Shown: piece after piece, positions 1-5,923 of the stretch
Numbering within the stretch: position 1 is the first letter of the stretch
How the letters are laid out: every line of letters starts with the position of its first letter
Origin: Flavobacteriia bacterium
Lineage (GTDB): Bacteria; Bacteroidota; Bacteroidia; Flavobacteriales; Flavobacteriaceae
NCBI GenBank assembly: GCA_030626085.1
Contig: DAOUPQ010000062.1
Coordinates: 1 to 9,937, forward strand
DNA: 9,937 nucleotides
Direction: 5' to 3'
Notes under the pieces: generated by a model
Told to the model about the DNA's origin: nothing
Seen by the model: the letters and a program-made list of their open reading frames with translations, nothing else
Databases searched by the model: none
Program-made: the position numbers and the translations under genes

Positions 1-360
1 AAAAATACCTTCTCCTTCAAAATCAGTACCCTCTACTAAAATAAAGTCAAATCGTTCTTCAAGTTCTTTATATTTCCTAATAATGATATCAATGATCTCA
101 TCATCTTTATCTTCATTTTTTTTCTGAATTACTTCATGCCCTGTCAAAGCATAACATTCATCATAATCCATTTTTAAGTCAAAATGTGATAATACTGTTT
201 CAATGTGATTATCAATTTCTACTTCTGGTTTCTCGTCAATTATAGGTCGGAAATATCCAACTTTTTTAGTTTTACCCAATAATATTCTCATCAATCCCAA
301 AGTAATAATTGATTTACCACTTCCAGGTTCGCTTGTTGTAATATAAACTGCTTTATTCAT
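1..360 (-). CDS. pta: Phosphate acetyltransferase, N-terminal part (partial, cut by window start)
   Basis: Pta converts acetyl-CoA and phosphate to acetyl phosphate in the cytoplasm, normally paired with acetate kinase. Only the first 120 codons lie in the window; the frame starts at ATG 360-358 and stays open to base 1, so the 3' end is outside. The translation begins MNKAVYITTSEPGSGKS, a P-loop at residues 11-17 (GSGKS), followed by a GLMRILLGKTKKVGYFRPI block and a later FILVEGTDF block near residue 107. This is the dethiobiotin-synthetase-like N-terminal domain that precedes the catalytic PTA domain in long Pta proteins of Bacteroidota. The catalytic domain is not visible, so the call rests on the N-terminal domain alone. 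A perfect TAnnTTTG box lies 17 nt upstream of the start. The gene is divergent from hutI, and ackA would be expected just outside the window. Confidence 0.85.
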   Translation of the reverse strand, partial: MNKAVYITTSEPGSGKSIITLGLMRILLGKTKKVGYFRPIIDEKPEVEIDNHIETVLSHFDLKMDYDECYALTGHEVIQKKNEDKDDEIIDIIIRKYKELEERFDFILVEGTDFEGEGIF

Positions 361-376
361 TGAAAATAATTTTTTG

Positions 377-384
377 CAAAGATA
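377..384 (-). promoter_or_regulatory. -7 promoter box of pta
   Basis: On the minus strand this reads TATCTTTG, a perfect match to the Bacteroidota -7 consensus TAnnTTTG. It ends 16 nt before the pta ATG, which would give a leader of roughly 10 nt. No TTG is present at the expected -33 distance, so only the -7 half is supported. Confidence 0.6.
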
Positions 385-497
385 CTTTATAACGGTCAAA
401 AATGATTAAAAAAACTATATTTTTATAGATAATTTTCACAATATATTTTTGTGGAAAAAGTAACAATAATGTATCTTAAACCATCATAAAATAAACC

Positions 498-505
498 TAT
501 CTTTA
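498..505 (+). promoter_or_regulatory. Possible -7 promoter box of hutI
   Basis: The plus strand reads TATCTTTA, 7 of 8 to TAnnTTTG, 10 nt before the hutI ATG. No TTG lies 19-21 nt upstream. An alternative is TTG at 449-451 followed after 20 nt by TATCTTAA at 472-479, which has better spacing but a poorer box. The choice between them is open. Confidence 0.35.
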
Positions 506-515
506 CAAAAAAACA

Positions 516-1763
516 ATGATTACGCTGATCACAAACATTAAAGAACTCTTACAAGTTAGAAATTTGCCTATAAGAAAAGTTTCGGGTAAGGAAATGAATA
601 TTCTTCCTACCATTAAAAATGCTTTTTTAATTTTAAAAGATGATAAAATTTATGATTTTGGAGAAATGGATAATCTTCCAAAAATTAAAGCAGATAAAAT
701 TATAGATGCTAGTAATAAAATAGTTTTACCAACCTGGTGTGATTCGCATACTCATATTGTTTATGCAGGTAACCGTGAAAGTGAATTTGTTGACCGGATC
801 AACGGACTTTCATATGAAGAAATTGCCAAAAAAGGGGGCGGTATATTAAATTCAGCTAAAAAATTACAAAATACTTCTGAAGATGAATTATACCAACAAG
901 CATCAAAAAGAATTGAAGAGATAATTAGCTTAGGTACAGGAGCCGTTGAAATAAAATCAGGTTATGGTTTAACCGTTGAAGCTGAAATAAAAATGCTTCG
1001 TATAATAAAAAAATTGGGACAAAACTACCCTATTAAAATAAAAGCAACTTTTTTAGGAGCCCATGCATTTCCTACAGCTTTTAAAGAAAATAAAGATGCT
1101 TATATCGATTTGATTTGCAATGAAATGATTCCGGCAGTAGCCGAAACAAATCTGGCCGAATTTATTGACGTATTTTGTGAAACCGGATATTTTAGTGTAG
1201 AGCAAACAGAACGAATATTAAAAGCAGGAAAAAAGAATAATTTAATTCCTAAAATTCATGTAAATCAATTTAATAGTATTGGCGGCGTTGAAATTGGCGT
1301 AAAATATAATGCTCTTAGTGTTGATCATTTGGAAGTTTTAAATATCAATGACATAGAAGCCCTGAAAAATTCACAAGCTATTCCTGTGGCTCTTCCCTCC
1401 TGTTCCTATTTTTTGAGCATTCCTTACACACCTGCAAGAAATTTAATAGACAATGGTTTGCCATTAGCCTTAGCCAGCGATTTTAACCCTGGCTCATCAC
1501 CAAGCGGAAATATGAATTTTGTGGTTTCAACTGCTTGTATCAAAATGGAAATGACACCTGAAGAAGCAATCAATGCCGCAACAATAAACGGTGCCTATGC
1601 TATGAATCTATCCGACTCTCATGGCAGTATCACAAAAGGAAAAAAAGCCAATGTGATCATTACAAAAAAAATACCTTCATATAATTACTTGCCCTATGCT
1701 TTTGGTAGTAATCTTATTGATACTGTGATCATAAACGGTGAAATTATATCAAACAAAAATTAA
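516..1763 (+). CDS. hutI: Imidazolonepropionase
   Basis: HutI hydrolyses 4-imidazolone-5-propionate to N-formimino-L-glutamate, the third step of histidine degradation, in the cytoplasm. The 415-residue length is normal for the family. It shows the amidohydrolase metal site HTH at residues 78-80, the substrate segment AGNRESEF (84-91), KSGYGL (147-152), FLGAHAFP with His183, KIH with His248, VDHLE with His271, and the LASDFNPG metal Asp322. One feature is atypical against the B. subtilis enzyme as I recall it: the motif after His248 is HVNQF, so Gln251 sits where a catalytic Glu (HADEF-type) is expected. The ATG at 516 gives the usual N-terminus for Bacteroidota HutI; there is no clear ribosome binding site. 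The next gene begins 9 nt after the stop, so the two are probably one operon. hutH, hutU and hutG are not in this window. Confidence 0.95.
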   Translation: MITLITNIKELLQVRNLPIRKVSGKEMNILPTIKNAFLILKDDKIYDFGEMDNLPKIKADKIIDASNKIVLPTWCDSHTHIVYAGNRESEFVDRINGLSYEEIAKKGGGILNSAKKLQNTSEDELYQQASKRIEEIISLGTGAVEIKSGYGLTVEAEIKMLRIIKKLGQNYPIKIKATFLGAHAFPTAFKENKDAYIDLICNEMIPAVAETNLAEFIDVFCETGYFSVEQTERILKAGKKNNLIPKIHVNQFNSIGGVEIGVKYNALSVDHLEVLNINDIEALKNSQAIPVALPSCSYFLSIPYTPARNLIDNGLPLALASDFNPGSSPSGNMNFVVSTACIKMEMTPEEAINAATINGAYAMNLSDSHGSITKGKKANVIITKKIPSYNYLPYAFGSNLIDTVIINGEIISNKN

Positions 1764-1772
1764 ACCATCAAT

Positions 1773-2468
1773 ATGAAAACCATCGGACTAATTGGAGGAA
1801 TGAGTTGGGAATCATCGGCGGTTTATTACGAAATATTAAATACAGAAGTAAACAAATTATTAGGTGGTTTTCATTCCTGTAAAAGCATTATGATCTCAGT
1901 TGATTTTGCCGGAATTGAAAAATTACAACACAATGATGATTGGCAAACTTTAAATAATATAATGGCATCTTCAGCAAAAAAACTAGAATTAGCCGGTGCA
2001 GATATTGTTTTACTTTGCACAAATACCATGCATTTATGTAGTGATTCTATAATCAAAAACATAAATATTCCTTTTCTTCATATTGCTGAAGCTACAGGAA
2101 AAGAAATTGTAAAACAAAATATTAAAAAAGTTGGATTACTAGGAACAAGATTTACCATGGAAATGGACTTTTATAAAGGACTCTTAGTTAAAGATTTTGG
2201 AATAGAAGTTGTCATTCCTTCGGTAGAAGAAAGAAAAAAAGTCCATGATATTATATACAACGAGCTGGTACATGGTCAAATTAAAAGTGATTCCAAAGAG
2301 GTCTATAAAAAAATAATTCAAAATTTAGAAGCACAAGGTGCAGAAGGTGTAATTTTAGGTTGTACAGAAATACCGCTGCTTATCAAAGATTCAGATGTGA
2401 ATATACCAATTTTTGATACCACTAAAATTCATGCAAAAAAAGCTGTTGAATGGGCGGTGAAGGATTGA
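1773..2468 (+). CDS. Aspartate/glutamate racemase family protein (YgeA/RacD-like)
   Basis: This is a PLP-independent amino-acid racemase of the Asp/Glu racemase superfamily, 231 residues long, essentially the same length as E. coli YgeA. The N-terminus KTIGLIGGMSWESSAVYYE is the family signature. The two active-site loops are CTNTMH (Cys82, Thr83) and GCTEIPLL (Cys197). The Thr83/Cys197 pair falls at the same numbering as the catalytic pair described for E. coli YgeA, suggesting an L-Asp/L-Glu-type enzyme; Cys82 next to Thr83 leaves a two-cysteine mechanism possible. The exact substrate cannot be read from sequence. It follows hutI by 9 nt and probably shares its transcript. Since histidine degradation ends in L-glutamate, a link to D-glutamate or D-aspartate supply is plausible but inferred. 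It is not MurI, whose N-terminal signature differs. Confidence 0.88.
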   Translation: MKTIGLIGGMSWESSAVYYEILNTEVNKLLGGFHSCKSIMISVDFAGIEKLQHNDDWQTLNNIMASSAKKLELAGADIVLLCTNTMHLCSDSIIKNINIPFLHIAEATGKEIVKQNIKKVGLLGTRFTMEMDFYKGLLVKDFGIEVVIPSVEERKKVHDIIYNELVHGQIKSDSKEVYKKIIQNLEAQGAEGVILGCTEIPLLIKDSDVNIPIFDTTKIHAKKAVEWAVKD

Positions 2469-2566
2469 AATCAGCAATATAAATTCCAAATTTCAGAACC
2501 AAAATTTTTTCTTTCCACTGTTACAATTTTAGATATAGATAAATTCATTAAAAGTTATCTTATGCA

Positions 2567-2597
2567 TTGACAAATATTTATTAATTTTATAAATTAA
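2567..2597 (+). promoter_or_regulatory. Candidate promoter of the exported TIM-barrel gene
   Basis: TTG at 2567-2569 is followed, after exactly 20 nt, by TAAATTAA at 2590-2597, which keeps the TAnnTT core of the Bacteroidota -7 box but not its last two bases. It lies 21 nt upstream of the ATG at 2619. Spacing is ideal and the -7 match is partial. Confidence 0.4.
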
Positions 2598-2618
2598 AAT
2601 AATTCAAATTACATAATC

Positions 2619-3482
2619 ATGATGAAAACATTTTTTAAAACAGTATTCTTTTTTCTTTTTTTTGTTGGAACATTTTATAGCAATGCACAAGAAAAATTTG
2701 GTGGTTTGGCGCTTTATACGGTAAGAGATGATATGGGTAAAGATGCTAAGGCTACATTACAGGCTGTGGCAGATGCTGGCTATATAAACATAGAGGCAGC
2801 AGGTTATAAAGACGGGAAATATTATAATATGACTCCTGCAGATTTTAAAAATTTACTTGCTCAATTGGGCTTAAACCCCATAAGTACACATCATTCTGCG
2901 GTAACATTAGATAATGCAGATACTATGTTTGCTGATGCAAAAGCTGCTGGCTTTACATATTTTGTGGTTCCAATACCTCCAATGGGACTTTTTAAATATG
3001 ATGCCAAAACCCAAACTTTAGGAATGACTGGTGGTGCTGCTAATCTTGCTAAGATATTGACTACTCTTGGTGAAAAATGTGATAAAGCTGGTCTGAAATT
3101 ATTATACCACAATCATGATTTTGAATTCAAAAAAGATAAGGATGGTATCATTACTATAGATTATTTATTAGAAAACATCAATCCAAAATATGTGAATTTT
3201 CAAATGGATTTATACTGGGTAATCAAAGCTGGTGCTGATCCTGTGGCATATTTTAAAAAATATCCAAATCGTTTTAAAATATGGCATGTTAAAGATATGG
3301 ATGATCAAGGTAGATTTGCTCCTGTAGGAAACGGACATATTGATTTTTCCAGAATCCTTGCAAATAAAAAACTATCCGGAATGGAATATTATATGGTTGA
3401 ACAAGATAAAACCTTTAATATGACGCCTCTTGAAGCTATAAAAGTAAGCCATAAAGGATTAAAGAAAATTGGGTTTAAATAA
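2619..3482 (+). CDS. Exported sugar phosphate isomerase/epimerase-like TIM-barrel protein
   Basis: This 287-residue protein belongs to the xylose-isomerase-like TIM-barrel (AP endonuclease 2) superfamily. Residues 1-23 form a signal peptide: MMKTFFK, a Phe-rich hydrophobic core, then SNA|QE with likely cleavage after Ala23. No lipobox Cys is present, so the mature protein is predicted to be periplasmic. Family blocks are ALYTVRDDM (31-39), HH at 91-92, YHNHDFEF (163-170), MDLYW with Asp197, WHVKD with His223, GNGHIDF (237-243) and MVEQD with Glu261. Asp197, His223 and Glu261 match three of the four metal ligands of IolI/tagatose-epimerase-type enzymes in spacing. The first ligand, usually Glu, falls in the HNH segment at 164-166, as in IolE-like relatives. 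The substrate is unknown; a keto-sugar or glycoside derivative is a reasonable guess. It stands alone, with no SusC/SusD or oxidoreductase neighbour. A start at the second ATG (2622) cannot be excluded. Confidence 0.82.
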   Translation: MMKTFFKTVFFFLFFVGTFYSNAQEKFGGLALYTVRDDMGKDAKATLQAVADAGYINIEAAGYKDGKYYNMTPADFKNLLAQLGLNPISTHHSAVTLDNADTMFADAKAAGFTYFVVPIPPMGLFKYDAKTQTLGMTGGAANLAKILTTLGEKCDKAGLKLLYHNHDFEFKKDKDGIITIDYLLENINPKYVNFQMDLYWVIKAGADPVAYFKKYPNRFKIWHVKDMDDQGRFAPVGNGHIDFSRILANKKLSGMEYYMVEQDKTFNMTPLEAIKVSHKGLKKIGFK

Positions 3483-3487
3483 AGCGT

Positions 3488-3560
3488 AAAGTCGGAAACT
3501 TTGCAAAATATGGCTCAAAGTCAGGAGACTTTGCGTAACCTTACGCAACGGAATTTGCGT
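3488..3560. repeat. Cluster of overlapping palindromes between convergent genes
   Basis: Four inverted repeats are packed into 73 bp. A: AAAGT (3488-3492)/ACTTT (3498-3502). B: CAAAGTC (3516-3522), loop AGGA, GACTTTG (3527-3533), a perfect 7-bp stem. C: TTGCGTAA (3531-3538), CC, TTACGCAA (3541-3548), perfect 8 bp. D: ACGCAA (3543-3548)/TTGCGT (3555-3560). B and C share 3531-3533 and C and D share 3543-3548, so neighbouring stems exclude each other. T6 follows at 3567-3572, so it may also end transcription from the upstream gene. It resembles dispersed intergenic palindromes of Flavobacteriia, but copy number cannot be judged here. Confidence 0.7.
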
Positions 3561-3575
3561 AGCATATTTTTTATT

Positions 3576-4199
3576 TTAGATAGATATCACAGCCTCAACA
3601 ATACCTTGTATTCTAAATTCATTAGATAAAATAATTGGTTGGTATTTTTTATTATTTGATTTTGGTTTTAAAACAACCAGACTACCGGTATGATGATATT
3701 CTTTAATTGTGGCTTCATCATCAATTAATGCCACAACTTTATCACCATTTTCTGCATGCTGCTGTTGCCTTATCAAAACCAGATCACCATCATTAATTCC
3801 TGAATTATCCATAGAGTCTCCTTTTGCTCTTAATAAAAAATATCTATGTCCCTTTTTTATCAATTTAATTGATATTGGAATATTGGCTTCAATATTTTCT
3901 TCAGCAAAAATTGGCAAGCCACAAGCTACTGAACCCAATAATGGTACTTTTATGGTCTGTTCTCTGGTTCCAAAATCTTCTGGTAATTCAAATTCTGCCA
4001 ATTGAAAACTACCGTCTTGTTTTTTTCTTAAAATTCCTTTTTGTTCTAGGTCACTAATAATAACAGAAGCCGAACGCGGCGATTTATAATCCAATTCCCT
4101 CATTAGTTTTCTTACACTGGGCATTTTACCATAATCAAATAAATATTTTCTTACGATTTTTATAGTTTGTAATTCTTTTTTTGAAAGCTTTTTAAACAT
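3576..4199 (-). CDS. lexA: LexA-type SOS repressor (S24 self-cleaving peptidase)
   Basis: The product is a transcriptional repressor that self-cleaves when stimulated by RecA filaments. Starting at ATG 4199 it has 207 residues, the normal LexA length. A TTG at 4205 could add two residues but lies partly inside the -7 box, so it is rejected. Residues 4-66 form the winged-helix DNA-binding domain, with GKMPSVRKLM and SPRSASVIISDLEQKGILR as the recognition region. The S24 domain follows: cleavage site VACG (Cys93-Gly94, where E. coli LexA has Ala-Gly), KGDSM with catalytic Ser129, NDGDLVL, and DDEATIKEY with catalytic Lys166. The Ser-Lys spacing of 37 residues equals that of E. coli LexA. It has its own strong promoter. 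No umuC, dinB, imuB or dnaE2 gene is adjacent. A generic S24 phage-type repressor is the alternative but is less likely because the N-terminal domain is LexA-like. Confidence 0.88.
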   Translation of the reverse strand: MFKKLSKKELQTIKIVRKYLFDYGKMPSVRKLMRELDYKSPRSASVIISDLEQKGILRKKQDGSFQLAEFELPEDFGTREQTIKVPLLGSVACGLPIFAEENIEANIPISIKLIKKGHRYFLLRAKGDSMDNSGINDGDLVLIRQQQHAENGDKVVALIDDEATIKEYHHTGSLVVLKPKSNNKKYQPIILSNEFRIQGIVEAVISI

Positions 4200-4202
4200 A
4201 CA

Positions 4203-4233
4203 CAAACATACGATTTATATACATATTATCAAA
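4203..4233 (-). promoter_or_regulatory. lexA promoter, near-leaderless
   Basis: On the minus strand TTTG (4233-4230) is followed, after 19 nt, by TATGTTTG (4210-4203), a full match to the Bacteroidota -33/-7 consensus. The box ends only 3 nt before the lexA ATG at 4199. A start 5-7 nt downstream of the box would fall on or next to the ATG, giving a leaderless or almost leaderless mRNA. Confidence 0.75.
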
Positions 4234-4245
4234 TTTATGTTTGAT
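4203..4245. promoter_or_regulatory. Operator-like dyads over the lexA promoter
   Basis: Two inverted repeats overlap the promoter elements. The first is ATCAAA (4228-4233)/TTTGAT (4240-4245), a perfect 6+6 dyad with a 6-nt spacer that covers the -33 TTTG. The second is CAAACATA (4203-4210)/TATGTTTG (4236-4243), a perfect 8-bp inverted repeat with a 25-nt spacer whose left arm is the -7 box. Either could be the site where LexA represses its own gene. The match to a known LexA box of this lineage was not established. Confidence 0.45.
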
Positions 4246-4312
4246 TAAATAATAGTAGATTCATTCCTGTTATTTTTAACTTTCACATTTGATCTCTAAT
4301 ACTTCTATTATG

Positions 4313-4349
4313 TTACATTAATTGCCAATAATATTGTAATTAAATGTAA
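4313..4349. promoter_or_regulatory. 37-bp imperfect palindrome at the EamA permease promoter
   Basis: The two 18-nt halves, 4313-4330 and 4332-4349, pair around A4331 with 14 of 18 positions complementary. The outer arms are TTACATT and AATGTAA and the inner arms are CAATA and TATTG. The right arm overlaps the first three bases of the -7 box at 4347. Size, symmetry and position suit an operator for a dimeric or tetrameric repressor. Confidence 0.5.
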
Positions 4350-4354
4350 TTTTG
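4347..4354 (+). promoter_or_regulatory. -7 promoter box of the EamA permease gene
   Basis: TAATTTTG matches TAnnTTTG perfectly, 16 nt before the TTG start at 4371. The nearest upstream TTG (4322-4324) gives a 22-nt spacer, slightly longer than the usual 19-21. Confidence 0.6.
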
Positions 4355-4370
4355 CAGTAAATATTTAGTT

Positions 4371-5276
4371 TTGACAAACCAAGTAAAAGGATATCTTTTA
4401 GCTTTTATATCAGTACTTTCAGTTTCAAATGTTTATATATTTAGCAAGGCTGCTTTAAATGAGGTTACTTTGGCACAATTTGGTGTGTTTTGGTTTGGTT
4501 TTGGCTTAATTTGGTTAAGTATATTTGGATTTAAAAAAAAATCATTCGCATTAATAAAATTATTTAAACGCAAACAATATGTATTACTCATAGTTCTTGG
4601 GTTAATTGAACTTGCAGCTACAACATTCTTTTTTAAATCAATTCACACAATTCCTAACCCGGCGATTACCTCCTTCCTAGGTAATATCTCACCTGTTTTT
4701 GTACTCACTTTGAGTTTTATTTTTTTAAAAGAAAGATTAAATCTTTTAGAGATCATAGGTGTAATTATAGCACTTTCAGGAGCATTTGTCATTGGATATA
4801 AAGGAGGAACTGATATTAGAAATATGTTTATTGACGGTACACAATATATTGTTTATTCAGCTTTCCTTTTTAGTACAGTTTCGGTAATATCCAAGAAATA
4901 TATTACTGAACTTTCTCCGGTTCTTATCGCTTTTAATCGTACGTTGTTCTTATTTATCTTTTCATTAATCGTTATGTATTACCAACATCAAAGTTTTATT
5001 ATTCCGTTTAATGCATTAAAGAACCTATTTATTGGTTCATTTTTGGGACCATTTCTCACTGCCGTTACCGGACTTCTAGCCCTTCAATATATTGACCTTT
5101 CTAAAACATCTATCATATCAAGTACAAAATCACTTTTTATATTGATTGGCGCTTATCTATATTTTGGACAATTTCCAAAAACCTATGAAATACTTGGTGG
5201 AATTCTTTCTATAATGGGTGTTTTATTAATAATCTTTGGAAAAATTCAATTAAAAAAGAAAGCCAATTCACAATGA
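4371..5276 (+). CDS. DMT-superfamily permease with two EamA domains
   Basis: This 301-residue inner-membrane protein belongs to the drug/metabolite transporter superfamily. About ten transmembrane segments can be read, near residues 8-26, 33-53, 70-90, 97-118, 127-143, 157-175, 183-203, 216-237, 246-264 and 272-290. They form two EamA repeats (about 7-142 and 155-290). The first repeat ends with the typical NISPVFVLTLSFIFLKERL block (105-123). The substrate cannot be inferred; the family exports amino acids, nucleosides and other metabolites. The start is TTG at 4371: there is no in-frame ATG upstream before the promoter, and the next Met in frame is residue 152, well inside the protein. A perfect -7 box lies 16 nt upstream. 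It is divergent from lexA and has its own dyad-containing promoter. The C-terminal tail is Lys-rich and cytoplasmic. Confidence 0.85.
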   Translation: MTNQVKGYLLAFISVLSVSNVYIFSKAALNEVTLAQFGVFWFGFGLIWLSIFGFKKKSFALIKLFKRKQYVLLIVLGLIELAATTFFFKSIHTIPNPAITSFLGNISPVFVLTLSFIFLKERLNLLEIIGVIIALSGAFVIGYKGGTDIRNMFIDGTQYIVYSAFLFSTVSVISKKYITELSPVLIAFNRTLFLFIFSLIVMYYQHQSFIIPFNALKNLFIGSFLGPFLTAVTGLLALQYIDLSKTSIISSTKSLFILIGAYLYFGQFPKTYEILGGILSIMGVLLIIFGKIQLKKKANSQ

Positions 5277-5292
5277 ACTCATTTATAAATCA

Positions 5293-5333
5293 ATAAATAT
5301 TAAATAAAAATATTTATAAAGCATATTTTTTTT
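5293..5333 (+). terminator. Weak AT-rich hairpin plus T tract after the permease gene
   Basis: ATAAATATT (5293-5301) pairs with AATATTTAT (5309-5317) across a 7-nt loop, a perfect 9-bp stem made only of A and T. A T8 tract follows at 5326-5333, 8 nt after the stem. It could end the permease transcript, but the lack of G-C pairs and the gap to the T tract make this uncertain. Confidence 0.3.
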
Positions 5334-5340
5334 AACTTCG
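5333..5340 (+). promoter_or_regulatory. Possible -7 promoter box of ppa
   Basis: TAACTTCG matches TAnnTTTG at 7 of 8 positions and ends 23 nt before the ppa ATG. No TTG is found 19-21 nt upstream, so the promoter is only half supported. Confidence 0.4.
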
Positions 5341-5363
5341 CCAAATCAAATTAACAATCTATT

Positions 5364-5921
5364 ATGGAAATAAAATCAAGCAACCCCTGGCATACTGTTA
5401 ATATTGGAAAAAATAGCCCGGATATTATAAATGGCATCATTGAAATTCCAAGAGGTACCAGAGCAAAATATGAATTGGATAAAGAAAGTGGATTATTAAA
5501 ATTAGATCGTGTTCTATATACATCTATGTATTATCCTGCCAATTATGGATTTATCCCAAAAACCTATTGTGACGATAACGATCCATTAGATATTTTAGTT
5601 TTATCTCAAATTACCATCGTACCAATGTGCATAGTTTCTGCTAAAGTTATTGGTGCTATGAGGATGCTAGACGGTGGTGAGCACGATGATAAGATTATAG
5701 CTGTTGCAGAAAATGATATGAGTGTAAATCATTTCAATGATATTTCTGAATTACCAAAGCATTTTATCAACGAACTAAGAAGCTTTTTTGAAGATTATAA
5801 AAAATTAGAAAACAAAGAAGTAAAAGTGAAAGAATTTCAAAATGCAGAAATTGCAAAACAAATTGTTAAACAGAGTATTTTAGATTATAAAGAATTGGTT
5901 ATTAGTAATTTAAAAATATAA
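5364..5921 (+). CDS. ppa: Inorganic pyrophosphatase, family I
   Basis: This soluble cytoplasmic enzyme hydrolyses pyrophosphate to two phosphates and so drives biosynthetic reactions forward. At 185 residues it is a normal-length bacterial family I PPase. Nearly the whole active site can be lined up with E. coli PPase: Glu27 and Lys35/Glu37 in IEIPRGTRAKYELD, Arg49, Tyr57, Tyr61, the signature DNDPLDI with Asp71, Asp73 and Asp76, Asp103, Asp108 and Lys110 in LDGGEHDDK, and Tyr145-Lys146 in FEDYKKLE. No key residue appears to be missing. The Asp-rich sites bind Mg2+. The gene is monocistronic: it lies 87 bp after the permease and its stop is 2 nt from the end of the converging DUF2851 gene, so the two mRNAs probably overlap at their 3' ends. 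Confidence 0.96.
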   Translation: MEIKSSNPWHTVNIGKNSPDIINGIIEIPRGTRAKYELDKESGLLKLDRVLYTSMYYPANYGFIPKTYCDDNDPLDILVLSQITIVPMCIVSAKVIGAMRMLDGGEHDDKIIAVAENDMSVNHFNDISELPKHFINELRSFFEDYKKLENKEVKVKEFQNAEIAKQIVKQSILDYKELVISNLKI

Positions 5922-5923
5922 AT

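Noticed and set aside
433..460. Hairpin TTTTC-AC / GT-GGAAAA between pta and hutI
   Set aside because: It needs a bulge, has an 11-nt AT loop and no T tract; too weak to call an operator or attenuator.
1871..2062. 63-codon open frame on minus inside the racemase gene
   Set aside because: It lies wholly antisense to a well-supported enzyme, with no family-like sequence and no promoter.
2465..2515. Possible terminator after the racemase gene (TGAAAT/ATTTCA with a following T run)
   Set aside because: The stem is only 6 bp of mostly A-T pairs with a loop of about 20 nt; not distinguishable from chance in this AT-rich DNA.
2891..3112. 73-codon open frame on minus inside the TIM-barrel gene
   Set aside because: It is a shadow of the coding frame of a confident gene; the translation shows no recognisable motif.
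3709..4057. Two overlapping open frames on plus (98 and 62 codons) inside lexA
   Set aside because: Both are antisense to lexA, which has intact catalytic residues and a strong promoter; their sequences look like reverse-frame artefacts.
4199..4205. Alternative TTG start for lexA adding two residues
   Set aside because: The TTG overlaps the last bases of the -7 promoter box, so it would not be in the transcript.
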